A stretch of 64,000 nucleotides of DNA from Pseudomonas sp. PDM05 (GCF_014851685.1 NZ_JACVAC010000003.1:471290-535289); one strand, 5' to 3'. Shown: positions 54,355 to 63,648, counted from the stretch's first letter. Made by a program: numbers and translations. The notes: a model not told the origin generated them from the letters alone.

Positions 54355-54463
54355 GGTGGGCGCCTTTCTTTCATGAGGTCCTGGAACACCATGTTGGGCG
54401 AGTCGCCTTGACCGATACAGATACACCGATGTCAAATTGTACTGCTTAACTGTTAGATTTTTT

Positions 54464-54477
54464 CAACTGTACCTGTC
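54464..54477 (-). promoter_or_regulatory. Shared 14-bp motif upstream of DUF1127 copy A
   Basis: On the gene strand this reads GACAGGTACAGTTG and is identical to a site upstream of copy B. Related half-sites (AGTACAAT, TGTATCTGTATC) follow between it and the gene. The pattern resembles operators of MocR-type (GntR/aminotransferase) regulators, which is an inference. Confidence 0.5.
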
Positions 54478-54526
54478 GGTGTGTATGTCTACTGTTTTTG
54501 CCGCCAGAAAGCCCAATCCCAGAAAC

Positions 54527-54568
54527 AACAAAGCCCGCCTCCGGTCTCCCGGGGCGGGCTTTGTTTTG
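54527..54568. terminator. Terminator downstream of DUF1127 copy B
   Basis: AACAAAGCCCGCC and GGCGGGCTTTGTT form a perfect 13-bp stem with T-rich flanks on both strands. It ends the copy B transcript about 55 bp after its stop. Confidence 0.9.
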
Positions 54569-54622
54569 ACAAATCAGGTTGCTGGCAGTGGACCCGGCAG
54601 GTCAGGGCCAGCGAGCGCTAAA

Positions 54623-54838
54623 TCAGCGCCAGAACGGCTTGCTCAGCTCTTCGTAGCGTTGAGCTTCGCTGATACCGGCGTCAGCCAGCAGACGCGAATC
54701 CAGACGAGCCAGTTGGTGGCGGCTGGAGATGCGGCGCTGCCACAACATCAGGTTGGCGAGAACGCGCAAAGGCAGGGAAGCCTGGGTGTTTACAGCTTTT
54801 TCTTCGAAGAACAGATCGGAACTGAGTGTACGTTCCAT
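54623..54838 (-). CDS. DUF1127 small protein (copy B)
   Basis: A 71-residue protein: a non-conserved N-terminus (MERTLSSDLFFEEKAVNTQ), then LANLMLWQRRISSRHQLARLDSRLLADAGISEAQRYEELSKPFWR, the DUF1127 core with the same SKPFWR ending as copy A. GGAAGGATGTCATC precedes the ATG. It has its own terminator and a long (318 bp) upstream region with several ACTGTAC-type elements, pointing to tight transcriptional control. Confidence 0.88.
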   Translation of the reverse strand: MERTLSSDLFFEEKAVNTQASLPLRVLANLMLWQRRISSRHQLARLDSRLLADAGISEAQRYEELSKPFWR

Positions 54839-54988
54839 GATGACATCCTTCCGCTTGTGGCGGGATTAGGTAGTGGTTTAACTGATGCCAATGATCCTCC
54901 TCCGGCGCAAGACTCTCTAGATACAGTTCACCTGTATTGTGAGGGGCCAGTTAACTGTTTATGGGTGCTGTACTGTACGGAAATGGGG

Positions 54989-55002
54989 CAACTGTACCTG
55001 TC
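54989..55002 (-). promoter_or_regulatory. Shared 14-bp motif upstream of DUF1127 copy B
   Basis: GACAGGTACAGTTG on the gene strand, identical to the site at 54464-54477. A further TACAGTACAG element lies about 20 bp closer to the gene. Confidence 0.5.
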
Positions 55003-55068
55003 TGCACTGAAACAGTGCGAAATAGGCATTTTTAACGAGGGGTGTGGGATTTTTCGGTAGGAAATGAC

Positions 55069-55084
55069 CAGTACAGCAGTACAG
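55069..55084. repeat. Tandem CAGTACAG repeat
   Basis: Two head-to-tail copies of CAGTACAG, the same core as the DUF1127 upstream motif, about 240 bp ahead of DUF1127 copy B and 75 bp after the CoA-transferase stop. Confidence 0.6.
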
Positions 55085-55156
55085 TTTTTTGCAGAAGTGC
55101 GGGTGATTGAGTCGGGCTGATGAAACTGTGTTTGCATCAGCCCGCATCTGTATCAA

Positions 55157-56650
55157 TCACGCCTTGAGCATGTGCCCGGTTTCTTCCAGGTTGATGTGCC
55201 AGCTCAGTGCTTCACGCAGGATGTGCGGGGTATGCCCGCCGATGGCGCAGGCGGCATCGAAGTAAGTGTTCAGCGCGTCGCGGTACGCCGGGTGCACGCA
55301 GTTGTCGATGATCACCCGCGCACGCTCGCGTGGCGCCAGGCCGCGCAAGTCTGCCAGGCCCACTTCGGTCACCAGGATGTCGACGTCATGTTCGGTATGG
55401 TCCACATGGCTGACCATCGGCACCACGCTGGAGATCGCACCGCCCTTGGCAATCGACTTGGTGACGAAGATCGCCAGGTGCGCATTGCGCGCAAAATCGC
55501 CGGAGCCACCAATGCCGTTCATCATCCGCGTGCCGCAGACGTGGGTGGAGTTGACGTTGCCGTAGATGTCGAACTCCAGTGCGGTATTGATGCCGATGAT
55601 GCCCAGGCGCCGCACCACTTCAGGGTGGTTGGAAATCTCCTGCGGGCGCAATACCAGCTTGTCCTTGTAGTGTTCCAGGTTGCCGAACACATCGGCATTG
55701 CGCCGCTCGGACAAGGTGATCGAGCTGCCCGAGGCGAAGCTCAGCTTGCCGGCGTCGATCAGGTCGAACGTGGAGTCCTGCAACACTTCCGAATACATGG
55801 TCAGGTCTTCGAACGGCGAGTCGATCAAGCCGCACATCACCGCGTTGGCGATGTTGCCGATCCCGGCCTGCAGCGGGCCTAGTTTGTTGGTCATGCGCCC
55901 GGCGTCCACTTCCTGCTTGAGGAAGTTGATCAGGTGATTGGCGATGCCCTGTGTGTCGCTGTCAGGCGGCGTTACGGTGGAGGCGGAGTCGGCCTGATTG
56001 GTGATCACGATGCCGACGATTTTCTCCGGCGGGATCGGGATTGCGGTGCTGCCGATGCGGTCGTCGACTTTCACCAACGGGATCGGCGTGCGGGTCGGCC
56101 GATACGTTGGGATATAGATGTCGTGCAGCCCTTCCAGGTTGGGGTTGTGCGCCAGGTTGATCTCGACGATCACCTGCTTGGCGAAAATCGCGAAGCTGGC
56201 GGAGTTGCCCACGGAGGTGGTCGGCACGATGTGGCCTTGCTCGGTGATCGCGACGGCTTCGATTACCGCGATGTCCGGCAGCTTGAGCTGGTTGTTGCGC
56301 AGTTGTTCAACGGTTTCCGACAGGTGCTGGTCGATGAACATCACCTCCCCCGCGTTGATCGCCTTGCGCAGCGTGCTGTCGACCTGGAATGGCATGCGGC
56401 GGGACAGCACACCGGCTTCGGTCAGTTGCTTGTCCAGGTCATTGCCCAGGCTGGCGCCGGTCATCAGGGTGATTTTCAGCGGCGACGACTTGGCGCGTTC
56501 GGCCAGTGCGTGGGGCACGGCCTTGGCTTCACCGGCGCGGGTGAAGCCGCTCATGCCGACGGTCATGCCGTCTTCGATCAGTGCGGCGGCGTCGGCCGCG
56601 CTCATGACCTTGTCTAACAACGAAGGCAAGCGGATGCGATCACGGTACAT
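55157..56650 (-). CDS. Acetyl-CoA hydrolase/succinate:acetate CoA-transferase
   Basis: A 497-residue class I CoA-transferase of the acetyl-CoA hydrolase/transferase (SCACT) family. Visible motifs are GMSGFTRAGEAKAVPHAL, IAVIEAVAITEQGHIVPTTSVGNSASFA, and GIGGSGDFARNAHLAIFVTKSIAKGGAISSVVPMVSHVDHTEHDVDILVTEVGLADLRG; the catalytic Glu is expected in the TEVG-type or EAVA-type segment. In known members it swaps CoA between succinyl-CoA and acetate, or propionate. Position matches PA5445. Monocistronic. Confidence 0.9.
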   Translation of the reverse strand: MYRDRIRLPSLLDKVMSAADAAALIEDGMTVGMSGFTRAGEAKAVPHALAERAKSSPLKITLMTGASLGNDLDKQLTEAGVLSRRMPFQVDSTLRKAINAGEVMFIDQHLSETVEQLRNNQLKLPDIAVIEAVAITEQGHIVPTTSVGNSASFAIFAKQVIVEINLAHNPNLEGLHDIYIPTYRPTRTPIPLVKVDDRIGSTAIPIPPEKIVGIVITNQADSASTVTPPDSDTQGIANHLINFLKQEVDAGRMTNKLGPLQAGIGNIANAVMCGLIDSPFEDLTMYSEVLQDSTFDLIDAGKLSFASGSSITLSERRNADVFGNLEHYKDKLVLRPQEISNHPEVVRRLGIIGINTALEFDIYGNVNSTHVCGTRMMNGIGGSGDFARNAHLAIFVTKSIAKGGAISSVVPMVSHVDHTEHDVDILVTEVGLADLRGLAPRERARVIIDNCVHPAYRDALNTYFDAACAIGGHTPHILREALSWHINLEETGHMLKA

Positions 56651-56776
56651 GGATTCTTATCTCAGGCTACGGAAGCAAGGTGCGCAGTTTAGTGATTTCA
56701 AAAAAATTCGGCCCGCTACCATGGTCGAATGCCGGGCAGCGTTTTAGAGCCTTTGGTCGGGTTTCATGCAGTAATA

Positions 56777-56808
56777 AAAAACCCCAGCCTACAAGAGGCC
56801 GGGGTTTT
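56777..56808. terminator. Terminator after pntB
   Basis: AAAACCCCAGCCT / AGGCCGGGGTTTT with one A-C mismatch, loop ACAAG, followed by T residues on the plus side and A/T on the other. It ends the pnt transcript and may block readthrough toward the CoA-transferase. Confidence 0.8.
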
Positions 56809-56829
56809 GAGTATTGCGCTGTAGCAGTG

Positions 56830-58266
56830 TTACTCGACGGCTTTGACCATATCTTCGATGACCTTCTTGGCATCACCGAAGACCATCATGGTCTTGTCCA
56901 GATAGAACAGCTCGTTATCCAGGCCGGCATAGCCGCTGGCCATCGAGCGCTTGTTGACGATGATGGTCTTGGCCTTGAACGCTTCCAGGATCGGCATGCC
57001 GGCAATCGGCGAGTTCGGGTCGTTCTTGGCGGCCGGGTTGACCACGTCGTTCGCGCCCAGCACCAGCACCACGTCGGCCTGGCCGAACTCGGAGTTGATG
57101 TCCTCCATCTCGAACACCTGGTCGTAAGGCACTTCGGCCTCGGCCAGCAGCACGTTCATATGGCCGGGCATGCGCCCCGCCACCGGGTGGATCGCATACT
57201 TCACGGTCACGCCGCGGTGGGTCAGTTTCTCGGTCAGTTCCTTGAGCGCGTGTTGCGCCCGTGCCACTGCCAGGCCGTAGCCTGGAACGATGATCACGGT
57301 GTCGGCGTTGGTCAGCAGGAAAGTCGCATCGTCGGCCGAGCCGGATTTGACCGGGCGTGCTTCTTTGGAGCCGGCTGCGGCACCCGCATCCGGCGCATTG
57401 CCGAAACCGCCGAGCAGTACATTAAAGAAGGAACGGTTCATCGCCTTGCACATGATGTACGACAGGATCGCACCGCTGGAGCCCACCAGGGAGCCGGCGA
57501 TGATCAGCATCGAGTTGTTCAGCGAGAAGCCGATACCTGCTGCTGCCCAGCCGGAGTAGCTGTTGAGCATCGACACCACCACCGGCATGTCGGCGCCGCC
57601 AATCGGGATGATGATCAGCACACCCAGCACGAACGCCAGGGCCAGCATCAGTGCAAAGGCAGTGAGGTTGCCGGTGAACATGAACGCCAGGCCCAGGCCC
57701 AGGGTGGCGAGGCCAAGCACCAGGTTGATCTTGTGCTGACCGCCGAACTGTACAGGTGCGCCCTGGAACAGGCGGAACTTGTACTTGCCCGACAGCTTGC
57801 CGAACGCGATCACCGAACCGGAGAAGGTAATCGCACCGATGGCTGCACCGAGGAACAGCTCCAGGCGGTTGCCCGCAGGGATGGCGTCGCCCAGGTGTTT
57901 GACGATACCCAGGGACTGCGGCTCGACCACCGCAGCAATCGCGATGAATACCGCTGCCAGGCCGATCATGCTGTGCATGAACGCCACCAGCTCCGGCATC
58001 TTGGTCATTTCTACGCGCTTGGCCATGATCGAGCCGGCGGTGCCGCCGATCAGCAGGCCAACAATGACGTAACCGATACCGGCTGTTGCGAGTTCAGCGC
58101 CCAGCTTATAGATGAGGCCTACGGTAGTAAGCACCGCCAGCGCCATGCCGAGCATGCCGAACAGGTTGCCGCGACGCGACGTGGTCGGATGCGACAGGCC
58201 TTTGAGGGCCTGGATGAAGCAGATCGACGCGATCAAGTAGAGCGTCGTTACCAGATTCATGCTCAT
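56830..58266 (-). CDS. pntB: NAD(P) transhydrogenase subunit beta
   Basis: Membrane and NADP-binding subunit of the proton-translocating transhydrogenase that makes NADPH from NADH. 478 residues: eight or nine helices in residues 1-260, then the NADP domain with VIIVPGYGLAVARAQHALKEL, HPVAGRMPGHMNVLLAEAEVPYD and VLGANDVVNPAA. Shares one base with the pntAB stop (TAATG). Last gene of pntAA-pntAB-pntB. Confidence 0.95.
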   Translation of the reverse strand: MSMNLVTTLYLIASICFIQALKGLSHPTTSRRGNLFGMLGMALAVLTTVGLIYKLGAELATAGIGYVIVGLLIGGTAGSIMAKRVEMTKMPELVAFMHSMIGLAAVFIAIAAVVEPQSLGIVKHLGDAIPAGNRLELFLGAAIGAITFSGSVIAFGKLSGKYKFRLFQGAPVQFGGQHKINLVLGLATLGLGLAFMFTGNLTAFALMLALAFVLGVLIIIPIGGADMPVVVSMLNSYSGWAAAGIGFSLNNSMLIIAGSLVGSSGAILSYIMCKAMNRSFFNVLLGGFGNAPDAGAAAGSKEARPVKSGSADDATFLLTNADTVIIVPGYGLAVARAQHALKELTEKLTHRGVTVKYAIHPVAGRMPGHMNVLLAEAEVPYDQVFEMEDINSEFGQADVVLVLGANDVVNPAAKNDPNSPIAGMPILEAFKAKTIIVNKRSMASGYAGLDNELFYLDKTMMVFGDAKKVIEDMVKAVE

Positions 58267-58586
58267 TACTTAGGCGCCTCTTCTTTTACTTTCGGGGCTT
58301 TCTTCTTGAACATCTCAAGCATCCTGCGGGTTACCAGGAAGCCGCCGAACACGTTGACCGCTGCCAGGGCCACGGCCAGGGTGCCCATGGTCTTGCCCAG
58401 CGGGGTCACGGTGAGGGCGGCGGCCAGCATGGCGCCGACGATCACGATCGCGGAAATCGCGTTGGTCACCGCCATCAACGGTGTGTGCAGCGCGGGGGTG
58501 ACGTTCCAGACCACGTGGTAACCGACATAAATCGCCAGCACAAAGATGATCAGGTTGTAGATACCGGGGGAGATAAGCTCTTCCAT
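58266..58586 (-). CDS. pntAB: NAD(P) transhydrogenase alpha subunit, membrane part
   Basis: A 106-residue membrane protein with three helices ([54 protein letters not shown]) and a Lys-rich cytoplasmic end. In enterics this is the C-terminal part of one PntA polypeptide; here the alpha subunit is split in two genes, as in other pseudomonads and Rhodospirillum. 15 bp after pntAA. Confidence 0.94.
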   Translation of the reverse strand: MEELISPGIYNLIIFVLAIYVGYHVVWNVTPALHTPLMAVTNAISAIVIVGAMLAAALTVTPLGKTMGTLAVALAAVNVFGGFLVTRRMLEMFKKKAPKVKEEAPK

Positions 58587-58601
58587 CGTCTGAATCCCTG
58601 C

Positions 58602-59723
58602 TTAGGCGTTTTTGCGGATGACTTGGCCGTCGCGGCACATCAGGCACGCGGCGACGATGTCGTCTTCGAGGTTGATTTCAAACTGCCCTTCCTTGGTGAA
58701 GACCAGCTTCAGGAAGTCCAGCAGGTTGCGCGCATACAAGGCTGACGCATCGGCGGCGACAGCGCCGGCGAGGTTGGTCGGGCCGCAGATGATCACGCCG
58801 TTCTCCACTACCACTTGGTCGGCGACGGTCAGCGGGCAGTTGCCACCCTGGGCGGCCGCGAGGTCGATGACCACTGAGCCAGGTTTCATCTGCGCGACGG
58901 TGTCGGCGCTGAGTAGGGTTGGTGCCTTGCGGCCGGGGATCAGTGCGGTGGTGATGACGATGTCGGCCTGCTTGGCGCGTTCGTGCACGGCCAGGGCCTG
59001 GCGCTGCATCCAGCTGGTTGGCATTGGGCGCGCGTAACCGCCGACGCCGACGGCGCATTCGCGCTCTTCATCGGTTTCGTAGGGCACATCGACGAACTTG
59101 GCGCCGAGGGACTCGATCTGCTCTTTTACGGCCGGACGTACGTCAGACGCTTCGATCACCGCTCCCAGGCGTTTCGCCGTGGCGATGGCCTGCAAGCCCG
59201 CCACGCCGGCGCCGAGGATCAGCACGCGAGCGGCTTTGACGGTGCCCGCGGCGGTCATCAGCATCGGCATGAAGCGCGGATAGTGATGAGCGGCGAGCAG
59301 CACGGCTTTGTAACCGGCGATGTTGGCCTGGGAGGACAGCACGTCGAGACTCTGGGCGCGCGAGGTGCGCGGCGCAGCTTCGAGGGCAAAGGCAGTGATG
59401 CCCCGCTCGGCGAGCTTGGCGATGGTTTCGTTGCTGAACGGGTTGAGCATGCCCACCAACACGGTGCCGCTTTTGATCAGCGCAAGTTCGCTGTCGCTGG
59501 GGGCCACCACCTTGAGAATCAGCTCGGCGCCAAACGCATCGTTGGCGCTGCCAATGGTTGCGCCTGCCGTTTCATAGGCACTGTCAGTGATGCTGGCTTT
59601 AATGCCGGCACCGCTTTGTACAGTGACCTTATGGCCCTGGCCGATCAGCTTCTTGATGGTTTCCGGGGTGGCAGCCACCCGCGTTTCACCGGTCTGGGTT
59701 TCGAGAGGAACACCAATGTGCAC
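58602..59723 (-). CDS. pntAA: NAD(P) transhydrogenase alpha subunit, NAD-binding part
   Basis: NAD(H)-binding subunit, 373 residues with the alanine dehydrogenase-like fold: HIGVPLETQTGETRVAATPETI at the N-terminus, VLILGAGVAGLQAIATAKRLGAVIEASDVRP (Rossmann fold) and RKAPTLLSADTVAQMKPGSVVIDLAAAQGGNCPLT. The start is GTG at 59723 with AGGAGATTTGAC just upstream; the open frame continues further but without a start signal. First gene of the operon. Confidence 0.94.
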   Translation of the reverse strand: MHIGVPLETQTGETRVAATPETIKKLIGQGHKVTVQSGAGIKASITDSAYETAGATIGSANDAFGAELILKVVAPSDSELALIKSGTVLVGMLNPFSNETIAKLAERGITAFALEAAPRTSRAQSLDVLSSQANIAGYKAVLLAAHHYPRFMPMLMTAAGTVKAARVLILGAGVAGLQAIATAKRLGAVIEASDVRPAVKEQIESLGAKFVDVPYETDEERECAVGVGGYARPMPTSWMQRQALAVHERAKQADIVITTALIPGRKAPTLLSADTVAQMKPGSVVIDLAAAQGGNCPLTVADQVVVENGVIICGPTNLAGAVAADASALYARNLLDFLKLVFTKEGQFEINLEDDIVAACLMCRDGQVIRKNA

Positions 59724-60175
59724 GTCAAATCTCCTGCATGATCTTTTTGCTTTTGATCTTTTTGTAAAAAGGCCAGTGCACCGTGAGTGGCACATCTGGG
59801 GCGGCCGATCAGCACGATCCCGCTGAAATGACAGCGGGGCGCGGCATTTTGCAGGCGAACTTTACGGCCTTCAAGGGATTATGACGGGTGACGAAAAATT
59901 AACTACAAGTCACCCTGTGACTGATTGTCGCAATGCTTTGAAATAACCTCTTCAAATACAGGGGTTTAAAGGGCTGCAGGCATTTATCGGGTCTTTTGCC
60001 ATCGCTGATGTGAATAGTCGGGCATTGGCTTGTGAGAGTCGCTGAAGGCCATGAAAATCATGGCTTTGGGCCTTATCTTTGGTCAGCAGGTACAGTCTGC
60101 TGAAATGCGACATATACGTACATCTGTAGGATTTAATTTTTGCTGACTACAAAGTCAACAATTGCCTCGTATCCT
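59724..60175. other. Intergenic region between pntAA and the LysR gene
   Basis: 452 bp without a gene. It contains the pnt promoter region with an 11-bp direct repeat close to the ribosome binding site (TGATCTTTTTG at 59739-59749 and 59754-59764) and a small palindrome CCATGA-AAA-TCATGG near 60050. I see nothing else I can name. Confidence 0.6.
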
Positions 60176-61075
60176 TTAAATACTGGGGCTATAGCGGTGT
60201 GATTGATCAATCAGCCAGTCTCTGAAAGCGTGCAGCGAGGCCGATTCGACTTTTCTGTCGGGAATCATCAAGTAATAGGCCTTTGAACTGGTCAGCGCCT
60301 CGGGACTTGCAATTACGAGTTGGTGTTCATCCAACTCCCGCTGGATAAGGAACGGCGGGATCAGCGCGACCCCCATGTCATGCATGGCTGCCTGGGACAG
60401 CATTGAGAATAGCTCGTATCGGGGGCCTGTCATGTCGCGGGGTACGTTCAGTTGCTGGGCGTTGAACCATTGGCGCCAGGCGTAAGGCCGGGTGGTCTGC
60501 TGCAGCAGGGGCAGTTCCGCGATCTCCTGCGGGGCAAATTGTGTACGACTGGCCAGCAGCCGTGGGCTGCACACGGGGACGGGGTTTTCTCCCATCAATC
60601 GGTGGGATTCTGTACCGGACCAATCGGCATCACCGAAGTAGATCGCTGCATCGAAGTCGGTATCGGCAAACAGGAACGGACGCGTGCGGTTGGTGAGGTT
60701 GACCGTGACTTCCGGGTGTTGGCGCTGAAAGTCCTTGAGTCGAGGTATCAGCCACTGAGTGCCGAACGTAGGGACGACGGCCAGTTCGATCACGTTGGCA
60801 CCCTGCTGGCCCATGACTGACAAGGTATCGCGCTCCACCGCGTCCAGCTGGGTGGCAACGCGACGGCTGTAGGACAGGCCCGCTTCCGTCAACTTGACCC
60901 CGCGACGCGAGCGCCGAAACAGCTCGACACTTAAAAACTCCTCAAGGCTGGCGATTTGTCGGCAGATGGCGCCCTGGGTGATGGAGAGCTCTTGCGCAGC
61001 CTTGGTAAAGCTCTCGTGGCGGGCCGCCGCTTCAAAGCTGACCAGGGCGGTGGTGCTGGGAATTTTTCTGCGCAT
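60176..61075 (-). CDS. LysR-type regulator of the glutaryl-CoA genes (GcdR-like)
   Basis: A 299-residue LysR regulator: N-terminal helix-turn-helix (LVSFEAAARHESFTKAAQELSITQGAICRQIASLEEFLSVELFRRSRRGVKLT) and a substrate-binding effector domain of the GcvA-like type (VIELAVVPTFGTQWLIPRLKDFQRQHPEVTVNL). It is divergent from gcdH with 158 bp between; in P. aeruginosa and P. putida the regulator here activates gcdH in response to glutarate. ATG at 61075 follows CAAGGTAC. Effector identity is inferred from neighbours. Confidence 0.88.
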   Translation of the reverse strand: MRRKIPSTTALVSFEAAARHESFTKAAQELSITQGAICRQIASLEEFLSVELFRRSRRGVKLTEAGLSYSRRVATQLDAVERDTLSVMGQQGANVIELAVVPTFGTQWLIPRLKDFQRQHPEVTVNLTNRTRPFLFADTDFDAAIYFGDADWSGTESHRLMGENPVPVCSPRLLASRTQFAPQEIAELPLLQQTTRPYAWRQWFNAQQLNVPRDMTGPRYELFSMLSQAAMHDMGVALIPPFLIQRELDEHQLVIASPEALTSSKAYYLMIPDRKVESASLHAFRDWLIDQSHRYSPSI

Positions 61076-61121
61076 GTACCTTGTCCTCACATATAAAACG
61101 CATAGGCGGCGCTATTTAGTG

Positions 61122-61136
61122 TTTCGAAGTGAGAAA
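61122..61136. promoter_or_regulatory. Candidate LysR operator
   Basis: TTTC-N7-GAAA, a LysR-box type palindrome (T-N11-A) near the middle of the divergent LysR/gcdH interval. A second, wider inverted repeat (CATAGGC at 61101-61107, GCCTATG at 61146-61152) brackets it. Confidence 0.5.
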
Positions 61137-61233
61137 TTAGCACAAGCCTATGCAGAAACCTCGTTTGCCCTCCTCGCTTGTCCGGCCTAGGCTCCATCCA
61201 CGACTTCTGATTTATCTTCGCGAGGACTTATTC

Positions 61234-62415
61234 ATGGCTGGCAAGGCAAGCTTCAACTGGATCGATCCACTGCTGCTGGATCAACAGCTCACCGAAGAAG
61301 AGCGCATGGTGCGTGACAGCGCTGAGCAATTCGCCCAGGACAAGCTGGCGCCGCGTGTGCTCGAAGCCTTTCGCCATGAGAAGACCGACCCGGCCATTTT
61401 TCGCGAGATGGGCGAAACCGGCCTGCTGGGGGCGATGATTCCCGAGCAGTACGGTGGCAGTGGCTTGAACTACGTCAGCTATGGATTGATCGCCCGTGAG
61501 GTGGAGCGTGTCGACTCCGGCTATCGGTCGATGATGAGCGTTCAGTCGTCCCTGGTGATGGTGCCTATCAATGAGTTCGGTACCGAAGCACAGAAGCAGA
61601 AGTATCTGCCTAAGCTGGCTTCTGGTGAGTGGATTGGCTGCTTCGGTCTGACCGAGCCGAATCATGGTTCCGACCCGGGCGCGATGATTACTCGTGCGCG
61701 CAAAGTGGAAGGCGGCTACAGCCTGACGGGCGCGAAGATGTGGATCACCAACAGCCCTATTGCGGATGTGTTTGTGGTGTGGGGCAAGGACGATGCAGGC
61801 GACATTCGTGGGTTTGTATTGGAGAAGGGCTGGAAAGGCCTGAGCGCTCCGGCGATTCACGGCAAGGTGGGTCTGCGAGCCTCGATCACTGGCGAAATTG
61901 TCATGGACAACGTGTTTGTGCCGGAAGAGAACATCTTTCCGGACGTGCGGGGTTTGAAGGGGCCTTTCACCTGCCTTAACTCGGCGCGTTATGGCATCTC
62001 CTGGGGGGCGTTGGGTGCAGCCGAGTTTTGCTGGCACACCGCACGCCAATACACGCTGGATCGTCAGCAGTTTGGACGACCGTTGGCGGCAACCCAGTTG
62101 ATCCAGAAAAAGCTGGCCGACATGCAGACCGAGATCACCCTGGCGCTGCAAGGTTGCCTGCGGCTGGGTCGGATGAAGGATGAAGGGACGGCGGCGGTGG
62201 AGATCACGTCGATCATGAAGCGCAATTCGTGTGGCAAGTCCCTGGACATCGCGCGCATGGCCCGGGACATGTTGGGCGGTAACGGTATCTCCGACGAGTT
62301 CGGGGTGGCGCGTCATCTGGTCAACCTGGAGGTGGTCAACACCTATGAAGGCACCCATGACGTGCACGCGTTGATCCTGGGGCGTGCGCAAACCGGTCTT
62401 CAAGCGTTCTATTAA
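61234..62415 (+). CDS. gcdH: Glutaryl-CoA dehydrogenase
   Basis: FAD enzyme that oxidises and decarboxylates glutaryl-CoA to crotonyl-CoA in lysine, tryptophan and glutarate breakdown. 393 residues of the acyl-CoA dehydrogenase family: [14 protein letters not shown] (FAD/substrate loop), [20 protein letters not shown], and the catalytic Glu region [29 protein letters not shown], where TYEGTHD is diagnostic for GCDH. ATG at 61234 follows GAGGACTTATTC. The CoA transferase starts 12 bp after its stop. Confidence 0.95.
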   Translation: MAGKASFNWIDPLLLDQQLTEEERMVRDSAEQFAQDKLAPRVLEAFRHEKTDPAIFREMGETGLLGAMIPEQYGGSGLNYVSYGLIAREVERVDSGYRSMMSVQSSLVMVPINEFGTEAQKQKYLPKLASGEWIGCFGLTEPNHGSDPGAMITRARKVEGGYSLTGAKMWITNSPIADVFVVWGKDDAGDIRGFVLEKGWKGLSAPAIHGKVGLRASITGEIVMDNVFVPEENIFPDVRGLKGPFTCLNSARYGISWGALGAAEFCWHTARQYTLDRQQFGRPLAATQLIQKKLADMQTEITLALQGCLRLGRMKDEGTAAVEITSIMKRNSCGKSLDIARMARDMLGGNGISDEFGVARHLVNLEVVNTYEGTHDVHALILGRAQTGLQAFY

Positions 62416-62427
62416 TAGGAGTTCGGT

Positions 62428-63648
62428 ATGGGCGCGCTTTCGCATCTGCGGGTACTGGATCTGTCGCGAGTGCTGGCGGGGCCGTGGTCCGGGCAAATTC
62501 TTGCGGACCTTGGGGCTGAGGTCATCAAGGTCGAACGGCCAGGCAGTGGGGATGACACTCGCGCGTGGGGGCCGCCCTTCCTTAAGGATGCCTATGGCGA
62601 AAACACCAGTGAAGCGGCGTATTACCTGTCGGCCAATCGTAACAAGGAGTCTGTGACGATCGACTTCACGCGACCGGAGGGGCAGAAGCTGGTGCGTGAC
62701 CTCGCAGCCAAGTCCGACATTCTGATCGAGAACTTCAAGGTGGGTGGTCTGGCTGCGTATGGATTGGACTATGAGGCGCTCAAGGAGATCAATCCGGAGT
62801 TGATCTATTGCTCGATCACCGGTTTTGGCCAGACGGGGCCTTATGCGGCGCGTGCGGGCTATGACTTCATGATCCAGGGGTTGGGCGGGCTCATGAGTCT
62901 GACCGGGCGGCCCGAGGGGGATGACGGGGCCGGGCCTGTCAAGGTTGGCGTGGCGTTGACTGACATTCTCACGGGGCTCTACTCCACCGTGGCGATCCTG
63001 GCGGCGTTGGCCCATCGGGATCATGACGGTGGCGGGCAGCATATCGATATGGCGCTGCTGGATGTGCAGGTGGCATGCCTGGCGAATCAGGCGATGAATT
63101 ACCTGACGACGGGGGTGTCGCCGAAGCGTTTGGGCAATGCGCATCCGAATATCGTGCCGTATCAGGATTTTCCTACTGCCGATGGCGACTTTATCCTGAC
63201 AGTGGGTAATGACGGGCAGTTTCGAAAGTTTGCTGAAGCCGCTGGGCAGCCGCAGTGGGCGGATGATCCGCGCTTCTCTTCCAACAAGATGCGGGTGGCC
63301 AACCGTGCACAGTTGATTCCGTTGATTCGGCAGGCGACGGTGTTCAAGACGACGGCTGAATGGGTGACGCTGTTGGAGCAGGTTGGCGTGCCGTGTGGGC
63401 CGATCAATGATCTGGCGCAGGTGTTTGCCGATCCCCAGGTCAAGGCGCGTGGGTTGGCGATGGCGTTGCCCCATGCACTGGCGGGAATGGTGCCTCAGGT
63501 GGCCAGCCCTATCCGATTGTCAAAGACTCCCGTGGAGTATCGCAGCGCGCCTCCTCTGCTTGGCGAGCATACGGTTCAGGTATTGCGTGAGGTGCTTGGA
63601 TTGGAGGACGCCAATGTGGCTGCTCTGAGGGCTGCAGGGGTTATCTAG
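62428..63648 (+). CDS. CaiB/BaiF family CoA transferase (glutarate activation)
   Basis: A 406-residue family III CoA-transferase: LRVLDLSRVLAGPWSGQILADLGAEVIKVERPGSGDDTR at the N-terminus, catalytic Asp region GYDFMIQGLGGLMSLTGRPEG, and GGGQHIDMALLDVQVACLANQAMNYL. Cotranscribed with gcdH; it probably activates glutarate with succinyl-CoA as CoA donor, like human SUGCT, so that the pair degrades glutarate to crotonyl-CoA. The pairing is known from other pseudomonads (PA0446-PA0447). Confidence 0.92.
   Translation: MGALSHLRVLDLSRVLAGPWSGQILADLGAEVIKVERPGSGDDTRAWGPPFLKDAYGENTSEAAYYLSANRNKESVTIDFTRPEGQKLVRDLAAKSDILIENFKVGGLAAYGLDYEALKEINPELIYCSITGFGQTGPYAARAGYDFMIQGLGGLMSLTGRPEGDDGAGPVKVGVALTDILTGLYSTVAILAALAHRDHDGGGQHIDMALLDVQVACLANQAMNYLTTGVSPKRLGNAHPNIVPYQDFPTADGDFILTVGNDGQFRKFAEAAGQPQWADDPRFSSNKMRVANRAQLIPLIRQATVFKTTAEWVTLLEQVGVPCGPINDLAQVFADPQVKARGLAMALPHALAGMVPQVASPIRLSKTPVEYRSAPPLLGEHTVQVLREVLGLEDANVAALRAAGVI

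Larger units (their letters stand above)
54839..55156. other. Regulatory interval upstream of DUF1127 copy B
   Basis: 318 bp with no gene. It holds the 14-bp motif (54989-55002), GGTGAACTGTATC elements, ACAGTACAG at about 54969-54977 and a tandem CAGTACAG pair (55069-55084). The density of one motif is unusual for this window. Confidence 0.6.

Noticed and set aside
61228..63474. A 748-codon minus-strand frame across gcdH and the CoA transferase
   Set aside because: It is the shadow of two well-supported genes; its product is rich in Arg, His and Gln and matches nothing.
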